A stretch of DNA of 64,000 nt from Actinomycetaceae bacterium (lineage in GTDB: Bacteria; Actinomycetota; Actinomycetes; Actinomycetales; Actinomycetaceae). The DNA is taken from the NCBI GenBank assembly GCA_030538185.1, contig JAUNUK010000002.1, forward strand, positions 124,001-188,000. Reading direction: 5' to 3'. The notes under the pieces are model-generated. The model did not search any database, was not told the DNA's origin, and worked only from the letters and a program-made list of their open reading frames with translations. The position numbers and the translations under genes are program-made. Shown here piece after piece: positions 46,895 through 54,947 of this stretch (positions are counted from its first letter, which is position 1; each line of letters starts with the position of its first letter).

Positions 46895-47684
46895 CCGTTA
46901 CTTCACGCTTCTGGCGCGCACGTAATAGGTCATAATCAATGTCGCGACGCAGCACCAAAACGGCAGCAATGAAACGCTCCGGGTGTGTGCCCGGCGGCGG
47001 GGGTGGGGAGACATAGGCTAAAAGTTCGCTGGCCAGGTTTTGCCCTTGTGCCACCCTTGTTCCTGGCGTCATACGTGCGCCGTCTTCAAGGAATCGCCTG
47101 GCCTGAATACCGAGGGGACCAGGCAGGGCACGCACCTGCGCGTGCGCCGCCCACTGCGCCAGATCAGGGGGCATCAACAAAGGCAGTCTCTTGGAATAGG
47201 CGGGGTGGGCCACCACATAGGTGCCAGCCAAGTAATCTCCCATACGCTTTCCGCGTCGATTAATCATGGCTGTCAAAATCGCGATGAAGCCAGTCGACAA
47301 CCATATTTCTGCAATAGATAGCAGGACACGTATTAAGGCGTGACGGGCACGGATTGGCCCGCCATCGTCACGGATTGCGCGATTGCCAACAGCCCACTTA
47401 CCCAAGGAGTACCCCTGGGTTACCGTTTCCACCGCGAAGGGGACAATAAATATCCACAAAGCCAGGACAGAGGCTATTTCGGTTGCCATTTGCGCCTCGT
47501 TTTGAGTGTGAGCGACCAGAGCCAACAGGGCAAAAGTGAGGAAGATTCCCAGCAGCGATGCAGCGACGTCGATAAGTCCCGAAATAATTCTCAAGGGCAA
47601 AGATGCAGGTTGAACGTGAAGCGCAACTGCCTCGCCGGTGACTAGTACATCAGAGGTAAGCTGTGTATCGGTTGAAGTACTCAC
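46887..47684 (-). CDS. RDD family membrane protein
   Basis: A 265-residue protein with three helices between about residues 30 and 155. The RDD-type Arg and Asp residues sit at SGLIDVAASLLG in helix one and in the loop GNRAIRDDGGPIRARHALIR. A soluble C-terminal part (about 165-265) follows. Its role is unknown. It is divergent to the SpoIIM-like gene, the usual partner in actinobacteria. The GTG start lies 6 bases after TAACCT on the minus strand and has no ribosome site. Its end overlaps the convergent CDF gene by 8 bases. Confidence 0.85.
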   Translation of the reverse strand: MSTSTDTQLTSDVLVTGEAVALHVQPASLPLRIISGLIDVAASLLGIFLTFALLALVAHTQNEAQMATEIASVLALWIFIVPFAVETVTQGYSLGKWAVGNRAIRDDGGPIRARHALIRVLLSIAEIWLSTGFIAILTAMINRRGKRMGDYLAGTYVVAHPAYSKRLPLLMPPDLAQWAAHAQVRALPGPLGIQARRFLEDGARMTPGTRVAQGQNLASELLAYVSPPPPPGTHPERFIAAVLVLRRDIDYDLLRARQKREVTAN

Positions 47685-47690
47685 TAAGGC

Positions 47691-47696
47691 AGGTTA
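47691..47696 (-). promoter_or_regulatory. -10 box of a probable leaderless promoter (leftward)
   Basis: On the minus strand this is TAACCT, then six bases (GCCTTA) and the GTG start codon at 47684 of the RDD gene. The divergent SpoIIM-like gene starts only 18 bases away, so the promoter lies against its ribosome site. Confidence 0.5.
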
Positions 47697-47702
47697 CAGG
47701 AT

Positions 47703-48698
47703 ATGGACACAGATGCTTTCGTTCAGGCGCGTAAACCCTCCTGGGAGCGCCTGCAGGTTTTGACAAAACAACGGAAGCTAAACGGCGACGAGGCCGATGA
47801 ATTGATCACTCGCTACCAGTCTGCCGCTGCGGATTTTGCTCAAATGAATTCCAGGGCAGGGGATCCGGATGTGATTTTGGGACTTTCCTCAGTTATAGCG
47901 AATGCCAGGTGGAAAATATCTGGCACCCGAGTGCTGCGACTGCAAGATTTCACCCGTTTCTTCACCATCGTTTTGCCCCTGGCCTTGTACCGTATCCGCT
48001 GGTTGACCATTGCCACCGCCGTCGTCTTTATTGCTATCGGCGTTGCCAATGCCTGGTGGATTATCTCAAATCCCGAGGTCCAAGCCCAGTTGGGTTCCGA
48101 AAGGGACCTGAAACAGTACGCACAAGAAGCATTCGAGGCGTACTACTCGAATTACCCGGCACCAGATTTTGCCGCTCAGGTGTGGACCAATAATGCCCGT
48201 ATTGCCGTCATGGGAGTGGCCACAGGCATCACGGGTATTTTTCCGCTCTACCTGCTGGTAGCCAATGCGGGAGGCGTTGGAGTAGCTGGGGCGATTATGT
48301 ATCTTTACTCGGATCTTGGCGTTTTCTTTGGGCTCATCTTGCCTCACGGTTTCCTGGAGTTGTGGGCAATCTTCGTGAGCATTGCTGCCGGTCTGCGCTT
48401 ATTTTGGGCGCTGCTTGTGCCGGGGAAGAACTCTCGGACCGTTGCCTTGGCGAGGGCCGGGCGCCAATTGGGGATCATCTCGGTCGGATTAATTATCCTC
48501 TTGGCGATTTCCGGGGTGGAAGAGGGCTTCTTAACGCCCTCGGGCCTGCCAGTATGGCTGAAGGTGACCATAGGTGGGCTGGTCTTGCTGCTTTTCTTGG
48601 CTTATGTCCACATCTGGGGAAGGTTTGTCGCCAAATCAGGGGAAACAGGAGACCTTTCCGAGGACGAGGCCGGTTACACTCTGGTCGAAGCGGCCTAG
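47703..48698 (+). CDS. stage II sporulation protein M family membrane protein
   Basis: A 331-residue integral membrane protein with a soluble start (FVQARKPSWERLQVL, TRYQSAAADFAQ) and five or six helices from about residue 100. In this family it is found in non-sporulating actinobacteria beside RDD, DUF58 and MoxR genes, so a role in spores is not implied. In Bacillus the SpoIIM homologue works with wall hydrolases in engulfment; here a wall-related function is only inferred. AAGGCAGG lies about 10 bases before the ATG. A CCGAGGGCG copy (48535, minus) lies in its 3' part. Confidence 0.87.
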   Translation: MDTDAFVQARKPSWERLQVLTKQRKLNGDEADELITRYQSAAADFAQMNSRAGDPDVILGLSSVIANARWKISGTRVLRLQDFTRFFTIVLPLALYRIRWLTIATAVVFIAIGVANAWWIISNPEVQAQLGSERDLKQYAQEAFEAYYSNYPAPDFAAQVWTNNARIAVMGVATGITGIFPLYLLVANAGGVGVAGAIMYLYSDLGVFFGLILPHGFLELWAIFVSIAAGLRLFWALLVPGKNSRTVALARAGRQLGIISVGLIILLAISGVEEGFLTPSGLPVWLKVTIGGLVLLLFLAYVHIWGRFVAKSGETGDLSEDEAGYTLVEAA

Positions 48699-48721
48699 CG
48701 TGGAACCCGGAGATGGGCTTT

Positions 48722-50014
48722 TTAGATCTCTCCGCGTTTCTTTAGCATCAGATAGTGGTCTGCGACCTTTGGCGCGATCTGTTCGGCGTTGGCCTCCACC
48801 ACATCGATACCGTTATTCACCAGGCGTGCCATAACCTCACGTTTTTCTTCCAAAGATTTCAAGGCGGCGCTGGCCAAAAAGATGTCTTCGGTAGTGTCGC
48901 GTTTGCTTGTCAACTCGCTTACCTCAAGATCCTCGACACTGGCGACAACAACCTTGTGTGAGGTACTCAGGAAAGAGGCTCCTCTCAGTAACCCAGAAGA
49001 GAGAGAAGACCCCTCAACCCCTGTACACAAGACGACGAGCGAGCGCTGGGAAAGTTGAGAAGCAAAGGTAGATGACAGGTTGTCCCAGGAGGCCTCGGTC
49101 AAGGTGGGTTCCAATGGCGCTAAGGCTTTGGCCACTACATTCAGGGTAGTTGGCCCCTTCGCTGCTCGCACAGAGGCCCTGACCTGTGTGTCAAAGGCCA
49201 ATACGCGGACTTTATCTCCCGCCTGGGCAGCAAGCGCCGAGAGCAAAAGGACGGTTTCCATCTGGGCGTCCAAGCGTGGGGCAGCACCCACTCGCATCGC
49301 CGAGACGCGAGACATGTCCAAACAGATCATGACCGTTCGGTCTCGTTCGGGGCGCCAGGTATTGACTACGGGATTTCTGAAACGAGCAGAGCTTCGCCAG
49401 TTAATGTCACGCACGTCATCGCCCTGTACATATTCACGCAGAGAATCAAATTCTGAGCCTTGTCCTCGTCGCAGTAGTAGCGACGCGCCTTCAATGCTGC
49501 GTAGCTGGTCAATACGCGAAGGCAAGTGCTTACGGGAGACAAACTCAGGCAAGACCAGAATCGAGGCATCCACGGTGTAAGAGCACTGCCTGCCTGCAAC
49601 CCGCAGCGGGCCCAAACTGCGGACGGTGACCTGATCGGCCTTGCGTTCCCCTCTGCGTGTGGGCAGAAGCTGGGTTATTGTGCGTGCGCGCTGTCCAGGC
49701 AAGACATCAATGGCATGCCTATTGGAGACTGCCCCTGCAGAGGGCTGCCAGGCGTCGCGCAACATCCCACGCAGGCGGCGTTTCCCCTGGTTGACGATGG
49801 ATACGGTCGAGGTAGCAGTTTCAGAAAGGCGCGTAAAAGTGGGGACCTCGCGACTGACCTGCAAAGTCCTTGGGGAGGGTGCCAAAGCCACATCGAAGGC
49901 TATGAGGGCGGCGACAAAACCCAGCCAGGCCAAAGCCAAGGATGCCGAATTGGTAACCAGGTATAGAGGCACCCCAAGAGCCGTGATGGCGGATGCCCGC
50001 CACGTTATTACCAT
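48722..50014 (-). CDS. DUF58 domain protein
   Basis: A 430-residue protein with two N-terminal helices (about 10-50) and a DUF58 core at about 200-300: LREYVQGDDVRDINWRSSAR (first part of the block) and RDRTVMICLDMSR, a von Willebrand-A-like MIDAS start. DUF58 proteins pair with MoxR AAA+ ATPases, which are thought to activate them like chaperones. Its ATG region overlaps the moxR stop by one base, so they are cotranscribed. The substrate process is unknown. Confidence 0.9.
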   Translation of the reverse strand: MVITWRASAITALGVPLYLVTNSASLALAWLGFVAALIAFDVALAPSPRTLQVSREVPTFTRLSETATSTVSIVNQGKRRLRGMLRDAWQPSAGAVSNRHAIDVLPGQRARTITQLLPTRRGERKADQVTVRSLGPLRVAGRQCSYTVDASILVLPEFVSRKHLPSRIDQLRSIEGASLLLRRGQGSEFDSLREYVQGDDVRDINWRSSARFRNPVVNTWRPERDRTVMICLDMSRVSAMRVGAAPRLDAQMETVLLLSALAAQAGDKVRVLAFDTQVRASVRAAKGPTTLNVVAKALAPLEPTLTEASWDNLSSTFASQLSQRSLVVLCTGVEGSSLSSGLLRGASFLSTSHKVVVASVEDLEVSELTSKRDTTEDIFLASAALKSLEEKREVMARLVNNGIDVVEANAEQIAPKVADHYLMLKKRGEI

Positions 50015-51051
50015 TAGCGAGGCACCGGAGTTGAGGCAAGAATTGTGGATAAGACGGTTTCTGCAGTGATTCCTTCCATGAGGGCCTCTGAACGTAAGCG
50101 GAGTCGGTGCCTTAAGGTGGAGTGCACCATGGCCTTGACATCATCGGGGGTGACGAAGCTTCGGGAGTTGAGGTAGGCGAAAGCCCTAGAAGTTGCCATG
50201 AGGGCAGTTGCCCCGCGCGGAGAAACCCCGAGTTCGACAGATACTGAGTTCCTGGTGGCGCGCACAATGTCCACTATGTAGGCTTGAACCTCTTTGTGGA
50301 TTGCAACCCTGGAGATCTCGGCCCTGGCATCAAAAATATCCTGGGCATTGGCAACCGCAGTGACACCCACCGAGGCGAGGTTCCTGGGATCGAAGCCTTT
50401 TAGATGTCGATCCAGGATTTCAATCTCTGCGTCTCTGGGAGGAAGGGGCACATCCAGCTTCAAAGTGAAACGGTCCAATTGTGCCTCTGGCAAGGGGTAG
50501 GTTCCCTCGTACTCGACGGGATTTTGGGTGGCAATCACCATGAATGGTGAGGGCAGCGCCATGGTGTTTCCATCGACAGAGACCTGACGTTCCTCCATGG
50601 CTTCCAAAAGTCCGGACTGTGTTTTGGGGGGAGTTCGGTTAATTTCATCGGCCAAGAGCAGATTTGTGAACACGGGTCCGTTTCTGAAGTGGAACTCTCC
50701 CGACTGTGAATCGAAAACCAAAGAACCTGTCACATCACCTGGCATGAGGTCCGGGGTGAACTGGAGTCTGGTGGTCTGAAGTTCAAGGCAGCCAGCCAAG
50801 GTGCGCACAAGCAAAGTTTTCGCAGTCCCTGGAACGCCCTCAAGCAGGACATGACCACCCGTGAGCAGCCCAATGACCAGTCCAGTGATGACGGTATCTT
50901 GCCCCACGACAGCCTTTGAAATTTCAGACTTCAAAGCGACTAGACGCTGCAGAGAAGCTGAGGGTGCAACGTGCTCAGGGCCGGAGACATTGTGTTCATG
51001 TGCCTCGGGTGAGGGCGGTGTGGATGGGTGGGTGGCATTGGGGTCGCTCAA
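50014..51051 (-). CDS. moxR: MoxR family AAA+ ATPase
   Basis: A 345-residue ATPase with Walker A GVPGTAKT (about 75), Walker B LLADEINR (about 135), a sensor-like ATQNPVEYEGTYPLPEAQLDRF (first part: ATQNPVEYEGTYPLPEA) and an AAA lid at about 255-340. MoxR enzymes remodel or activate von Willebrand-A-type partners, here the DUF58 protein encoded next. It sits in a leftward operon (54116 to 48722) with DUF4350, DUF4129 and a membrane protein, the standard actinobacterial set. Confidence 0.93.
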   Translation of the reverse strand: MSDPNATHPSTPPSPEAHEHNVSGPEHVAPSASLQRLVALKSEISKAVVGQDTVITGLVIGLLTGGHVLLEGVPGTAKTLLVRTLAGCLELQTTRLQFTPDLMPGDVTGSLVFDSQSGEFHFRNGPVFTNLLLADEINRTPPKTQSGLLEAMEERQVSVDGNTMALPSPFMVIATQNPVEYEGTYPLPEAQLDRFTLKLDVPLPPRDAEIEILDRHLKGFDPRNLASVGVTAVANAQDIFDARAEISRVAIHKEVQAYIVDIVRATRNSVSVELGVSPRGATALMATSRAFAYLNSRSFVTPDDVKAMVHSTLRHRLRLRSEALMEGITAETVLSTILASTPVPR

Positions 51052-51054
51052 GGG

Positions 51055-52212
51055 TTATCTCCTTATGCTTGAGTGTTGGATATTGTCGAGGTTCGATGTC
51101 AAAGCGTGCAGAGCTCTCTCCGTTGTGGGGCTGGGTCCAAAGAACAAGTCTTGAAGATAGCGCTCCTGGGCTCCTGTGTGTTGGGCAAGCGCGTTGGTGA
51201 AAACATAGTCCGGGGCGCCTGGAGGCAAACCGAGGCGCGCCGAAAGTTGAGTTCGTGCCGCATGTCGAAGGGCTCGGGTGGCCTGCTCAAAGGACCTGGC
51301 TTTTGTGTATAAACGCCCTCGGCCTCGCACGCTTTCTGCCGCATGGATGACTACAGGCATCTGTTCGGCAACCACCCGACCAAAACGTCGGCCTTTGGCG
51401 GCAGCGAATAACAGGACTGACACCGTGGACAATATTAGGAGCCACATGAGTTGAGGAAAATATATTGACGGGCTTTCATTAGAAGCTTGCGCGTACTCAG
51501 TGCCGTAAACCCACCTCAGTTGTGGATACTTCCCCATGATTCCAAGGCCGAGGGCGGCATTACCAAGCTGATCGGCATTTTCATTGGTTAGGATTTCAGG
51601 GCTGGCAAGCACGTGGATAGACGCATCGCGGTGTTGGACCGACACGAAGCCATACCCATCCTCATCATTGCTTGAGGGCGAGGCGAAACAGCCCTCACCT
51701 TTCGCCCCAAAGGAAGGGACGACAGAACCCCTAAAACTACCGACGCTCTTGGCCCTTAGTGCTATGGGGTTGTGGCATTCGACTTTTCCACCCTCGTCAA
51801 CGATCCCGTATGCAGGTTTTACGAGGTCTTGAAGGCTGTATGTTTTATACCCGTCAAGGACAACGATATTGCTGCCTGTAGACAAGATTTCTGTCATTTG
51901 TTCATCGTTGAGCGCTGAAGCATTGACGATGACTATCGTCTGGTTTGTGGCTGGGCGCAGATCCCTATTGGAGTGTAATTCGCGTATTTCTACGCCGCGT
52001 TTGTTGAGAACCTGCGCCAGGGCCATCATGCCGTCCGGTTTAGGGTTATCCAAGGCAAATGGGCGGCTTGTCTTGGATGTGGTGAGGAAGGCGATGAACA
52101 CCGCAGAGATGAGTAAGGCGACGAGCCCCAAGCCCAGCATGACCCTTGGGAAGGTGACACGGGGTTTGAGAGGGGCAGCTGGGTAGTGTGCCAGAGGTAT
52201 GGAACTGTTCAT
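51055..52212 (-). CDS. DUF4350 domain membrane protein
   Basis: A 385-residue protein with a helix near residues 25-45, an outer DUF4350 domain (about 50-230: NPKPDGMMALAQVLNKRGVE, IVIVNASALND, IVVLDGYKTY), a second helix near 255-275 and a cytoplasmic tail (LYTKARSFEQATRALRHAA). The ATG at 52212, inside a TGATG overlap with the DUF4129 stop, is favoured by GGGGTGG; the frame stays open to 52302 without support. Its function is unknown, but it is always linked to moxR/DUF58. CCGAGGGCG copies lie at 51314 (-) and 51548 (+). Confidence 0.85.
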   Translation of the reverse strand: MNSSIPLAHYPAAPLKPRVTFPRVMLGLGLVALLISAVFIAFLTTSKTSRPFALDNPKPDGMMALAQVLNKRGVEIRELHSNRDLRPATNQTIVIVNASALNDEQMTEILSTGSNIVVLDGYKTYSLQDLVKPAYGIVDEGGKVECHNPIALRAKSVGSFRGSVVPSFGAKGEGCFASPSSNDEDGYGFVSVQHRDASIHVLASPEILTNENADQLGNAALGLGIMGKYPQLRWVYGTEYAQASNESPSIYFPQLMWLLILSTVSVLLFAAAKGRRFGRVVAEQMPVVIHAAESVRGRGRLYTKARSFEQATRALRHAARTQLSARLGLPPGAPDYVFTNALAQHTGAQERYLQDLFFGPSPTTERALHALTSNLDNIQHSSIRR

Positions 52213-52904
52213 CACACCACCCCTGCAGGAATGCGGTTGGTGGTGGAAAGATTTGTGCTCTTTGCGCCCCTGCTGTTCACCACGGAGTCCATCTGCTGAC
52301 AAAGAAGCAGCTCAGAGTCTTTGGCTGACTGACTGCCATAAGTTACCCCGTCGAATACAACAGCCAGGGCCATAAAATCGACACCGTATTCAGGTGCGTA
52401 CGCAGTGGCGGTGGACATGGCCTCGCGTGCGGTTAGCCCAGGCATCTCTTGTATCCAGCCGTAATTGTCCATTAAACGTACAAGGGCGCGGAAGTATTCA
52501 ATGAAGGCGATGTCAAAATTCCCTTGGGCTTGGGCAAGGCGAGCCGCGGATAAGAAATCTTGGCGGCTTCGAGCATCATCAAATATTGCGGCGGAATCCT
52601 TCCCGGTATTCAGGCGTTTATTTGGCCTGACGATCCCTGTGATGAACAGGATGGCGATGATGAGGACCATGGCAAGAATAAGCGCGATAGCCAGGAATTG
52701 TGCAGGGATCTCCATGGCCGGTATGCCGTCCGGAATATCCAATTTGAGGACCTTCATTATCCACTCAATGAAGCGTGCGAGCAGGTTCTTTTCTTCGTGG
52801 TAGATAGGGCGTGCCAGCTCGTCTTTCAACCATTGCCGAGCTTCTTGGGCATCAGGCTCCACAGGGATCTCTACAGACCGAAGAGACGCAAAGAAATGTG
52901 GCAC
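52212..52904 (-). CDS. DUF4129 domain membrane protein
   Basis: A 230-residue protein with a short soluble start (EIPVEPDAQEARQWLKDELA), a helix at about residues 65-92 and a C-terminal helical DUF4129 domain (LAQAQGNFDIAFIEYFRALVRLM; PGLTAREAM), which resembles a tetratricopeptide-like bundle. DUF4129 often occurs fused to transglutaminase-like proteins next to DUF58/MoxR; here it is separate. The GTG start has AGGA upstream. The role is unknown. Confidence 0.85.
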   Translation of the reverse strand: MPHFFASLRSVEIPVEPDAQEARQWLKDELARPIYHEEKNLLARFIEWIMKVLKLDIPDGIPAMEIPAQFLAIALILAMVLIIAILFITGIVRPNKRLNTGKDSAAIFDDARSRQDFLSAARLAQAQGNFDIAFIEYFRALVRLMDNYGWIQEMPGLTAREAMSTATAYAPEYGVDFMALAVVFDGVTYGSQSAKDSELLLCQQMDSVVNSRGAKSTNLSTTNRIPAGVV

Positions 52905-52916
52905 TAGTGTTCCTGA

Positions 52917-54116
52917 CTAGTTTTCTTGGGATGCCCGCAGAAGAACATTGCCCAGGCCTTCACGACGCATGCGGATATCGATGTAGGTGATACCCAAGGC
53001 AGCAACATGGAAAGGCGTAAACAGTCCAACAATTAGTGTGTTGAGGAAGGTGGAAATCGCCATGAAAAGTCCTGTGGCAGATGTTGCCAGGAGGACTGCC
53101 ATCCCAACTATGCCGATCAGGAAGCCCCAGGCCATCATGAGTGCAGCGAGAAGTAGCTGAACCAGTATCCCGATGCCCAAGAGCCTAAAAAAGAACCCCT
53201 TGGTCATAGTCCAAGAGCGCTTGACTGAGGCGAATATTCCTTGGTTTTCCAAGACAATAACCGGAACCACAAAGGCAAGGCGAACAGCAAAGAACACTGT
53301 TGCAATGCCAATAACGGGCAGACCGATCAAAAGGACTGTAAGAAGTGCTAATTGAGAACCCAGAGCATCGCTGCTTCCTGTGGATATGCCAGCGCCCACA
53401 AGAACCATAAGCCCGCCGAGCACAGTTACAGCCAAAACTGAAAGGACCCCAGTGAGGATTGGCCACACGATAATCCGCCATAGCTGGGGCTTTGTTTTCT
53501 CCCACGCACTTTGCCCGCTAAGTTTTTTGCCTATCACCAAAGCGGCAACGACATTCATGAAAAGACCCGTCAAAATCAATGTCGCGACCCCGATTATCAC
53601 ACCGCTGACAGCCGATGACATCAGGTTATTTTGCGTCATGGTCATCAGGTCTTCAGTGGCACCAGAGGACATGGTTTCAGGATCAAAGGATTTGAGTGAA
53701 TCAGGGAAGAAAATGTAGGTAATGGCTGCCTGAAGAGCCGCAATGATCGACCACACAATAAGCGAGACGCCAAAGAGCAGCCCAGGATGTGCGCGCAGGG
53801 CTGCAAATGCGCCATTGAGAATCTCGCCAATGGTTAGGGGGTGCAGTGGAATAATCCCTGGTTGTATCGACTGAGCCGAGTAGGGGGATGAAGGGCCAGA
53901 AAAACCTGCGAACTGCCCACCCTGTGCATCTTGTGGGCTCCACTGTCCAGTGGGGTATTCCGGTGGGGGCGGCATATTGGATGCAGGTGGTGCCAAGGTG
54001 GGATCGTAGACGCCGTACTGAGGCTGCGGGTTTTGCTGTTCAGGGGTTAGGGGCTGTGGTTCTTGAGGGAGATCCCCTTGATTCCACTGCCATCCACCAG
54101 GTTGTTGTCCACTCAT
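52917..54116 (-). CDS. polytopic membrane protein with Pro/Gln-rich N-terminus
   Basis: About 399 residues. The first 90 are Pro-, Gln- and Gly-rich and probably disordered. Then LHPLTIGEILNGAFAALRAHPG leads into six helices, with a recurring R-x-W-x-M/L-K pattern (VKRSWTMTKGFFF), typical of glycerophosphodiesterase-membrane-like domains in actinobacteria. The ATG at 54116 has GGGAGGA 7 bases upstream; the ATG five codons earlier overlaps that ribosome site and is less likely. It heads the MoxR/DUF58 operon. The function is unknown. Confidence 0.78.
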   Translation of the reverse strand: MSGQQPGGWQWNQGDLPQEPQPLTPEQQNPQPQYGVYDPTLAPPASNMPPPPEYPTGQWSPQDAQGGQFAGFSGPSSPYSAQSIQPGIIPLHPLTIGEILNGAFAALRAHPGLLFGVSLIVWSIIAALQAAITYIFFPDSLKSFDPETMSSGATEDLMTMTQNNLMSSAVSGVIIGVATLILTGLFMNVVAALVIGKKLSGQSAWEKTKPQLWRIIVWPILTGVLSVLAVTVLGGLMVLVGAGISTGSSDALGSQLALLTVLLIGLPVIGIATVFFAVRLAFVVPVIVLENQGIFASVKRSWTMTKGFFFRLLGIGILVQLLLAALMMAWGFLIGIVGMAVLLATSATGLFMAISTFLNTLIVGLFTPFHVAALGITYIDIRMRREGLGNVLLRASQEN

Positions 54117-54263
54117 CGCCTGTCCTCCCATGCCGAAGTTTAATCACTGTAAGCGAGACTATCGTGTCACGATGTGTGGACACACGCTGAGTGAGTGCGT
54201 CACAACATGTCCAAACCCGAGAGTTATCGCCCAAAAAACTTATCGATCTGCAACGATAGAAGC

Positions 54264-54947
54264 ATGAGTGCGCATATCTTGGTAGTTGATGACGATAAGG
54301 CCCTGGCAGAGATGATCGGCATAGTCCTGGAATCAGAGGGCTTTACCGTGTCGTATTGTCACCACGGAGGCCAAGCGGTTGAAACTTTCCAACGTACTCG
54401 CCCCGATCTGATTCTCTTGGATCTCATGTTGCCAGGCATGGACGGTATCGAGATCTGCCGCCTCATTCGGCAAGAATCTTCGGTCCCTATTGTGATGCTG
54501 ACGGCACGTTTGGATACCTCGGATGTGGTAGCTGGCCTTGAGGCTGGCGCGGATGACTACATTCCAAAACCTTTCAAGCCCAAGGAATTGGTGGCTCGGA
54601 TAAAGACCCGCCTGCGTCACATTGATGACACATCGCAAGAACATATACAGGTTGCAGGTCTTGAAATAGACCTTGCAGGCCACCAAATTCGCAGAGGCTC
54701 AGAGGTGTTCAACCTAACTCCTCTGGAATTCGACTTGGTGGTTGCTTTGGCACGCAAGCCGGGTCGCGTCTTTTCAAGAGAGGAACTTCTCGAGCAAGTC
54801 TGGGGTTATCGCCACGTTGCCGACACCCGTCTAGTGAACGTCCATGTACAGAGGTTACGTGCCAAGATAGAAAGAGATCCCGAACACCCTCAAGTCATTA
54901 TTACTGTCAGGGGTGTGGGTTACAGGATTGGCTCGGGCGGGGTGTGA
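54264..54947 (+). CDS. mtrA: response regulator MtrA
   Basis: A 227-residue OmpR-type regulator. The receiver domain (1-118) has the acidic pair in VVDDDKA, phosphorylation site Asp53 in LLDLMLPGMDG and Lys102 in PKPFKPKEL. The C-terminal winged helix (about 130-225) has FNLTPLEFDLVVALARKPGRV and the recognition region LVNVHVQRLRAKIE. MtrA controls cell division, wall metabolism and replication genes in actinobacteria, including peptidoglycan hydrolase genes in mycobacteria and corynebacteria. The frame stays open to 54195, but the ATG at 54264 gives the family N-terminus. No ribosome site is clear; AACGAT lies 6 bases upstream. mtrB overlaps its stop. Confidence 0.96.
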   Translation: MSAHILVVDDDKALAEMIGIVLESEGFTVSYCHHGGQAVETFQRTRPDLILLDLMLPGMDGIEICRLIRQESSVPIVMLTARLDTSDVVAGLEAGADDYIPKPFKPKELVARIKTRLRHIDDTSQEHIQVAGLEIDLAGHQIRRGSEVFNLTPLEFDLVVALARKPGRVFSREELLEQVWGYRHVADTRLVNVHVQRLRAKIERDPEHPQVIITVRGVGYRIGSGGV

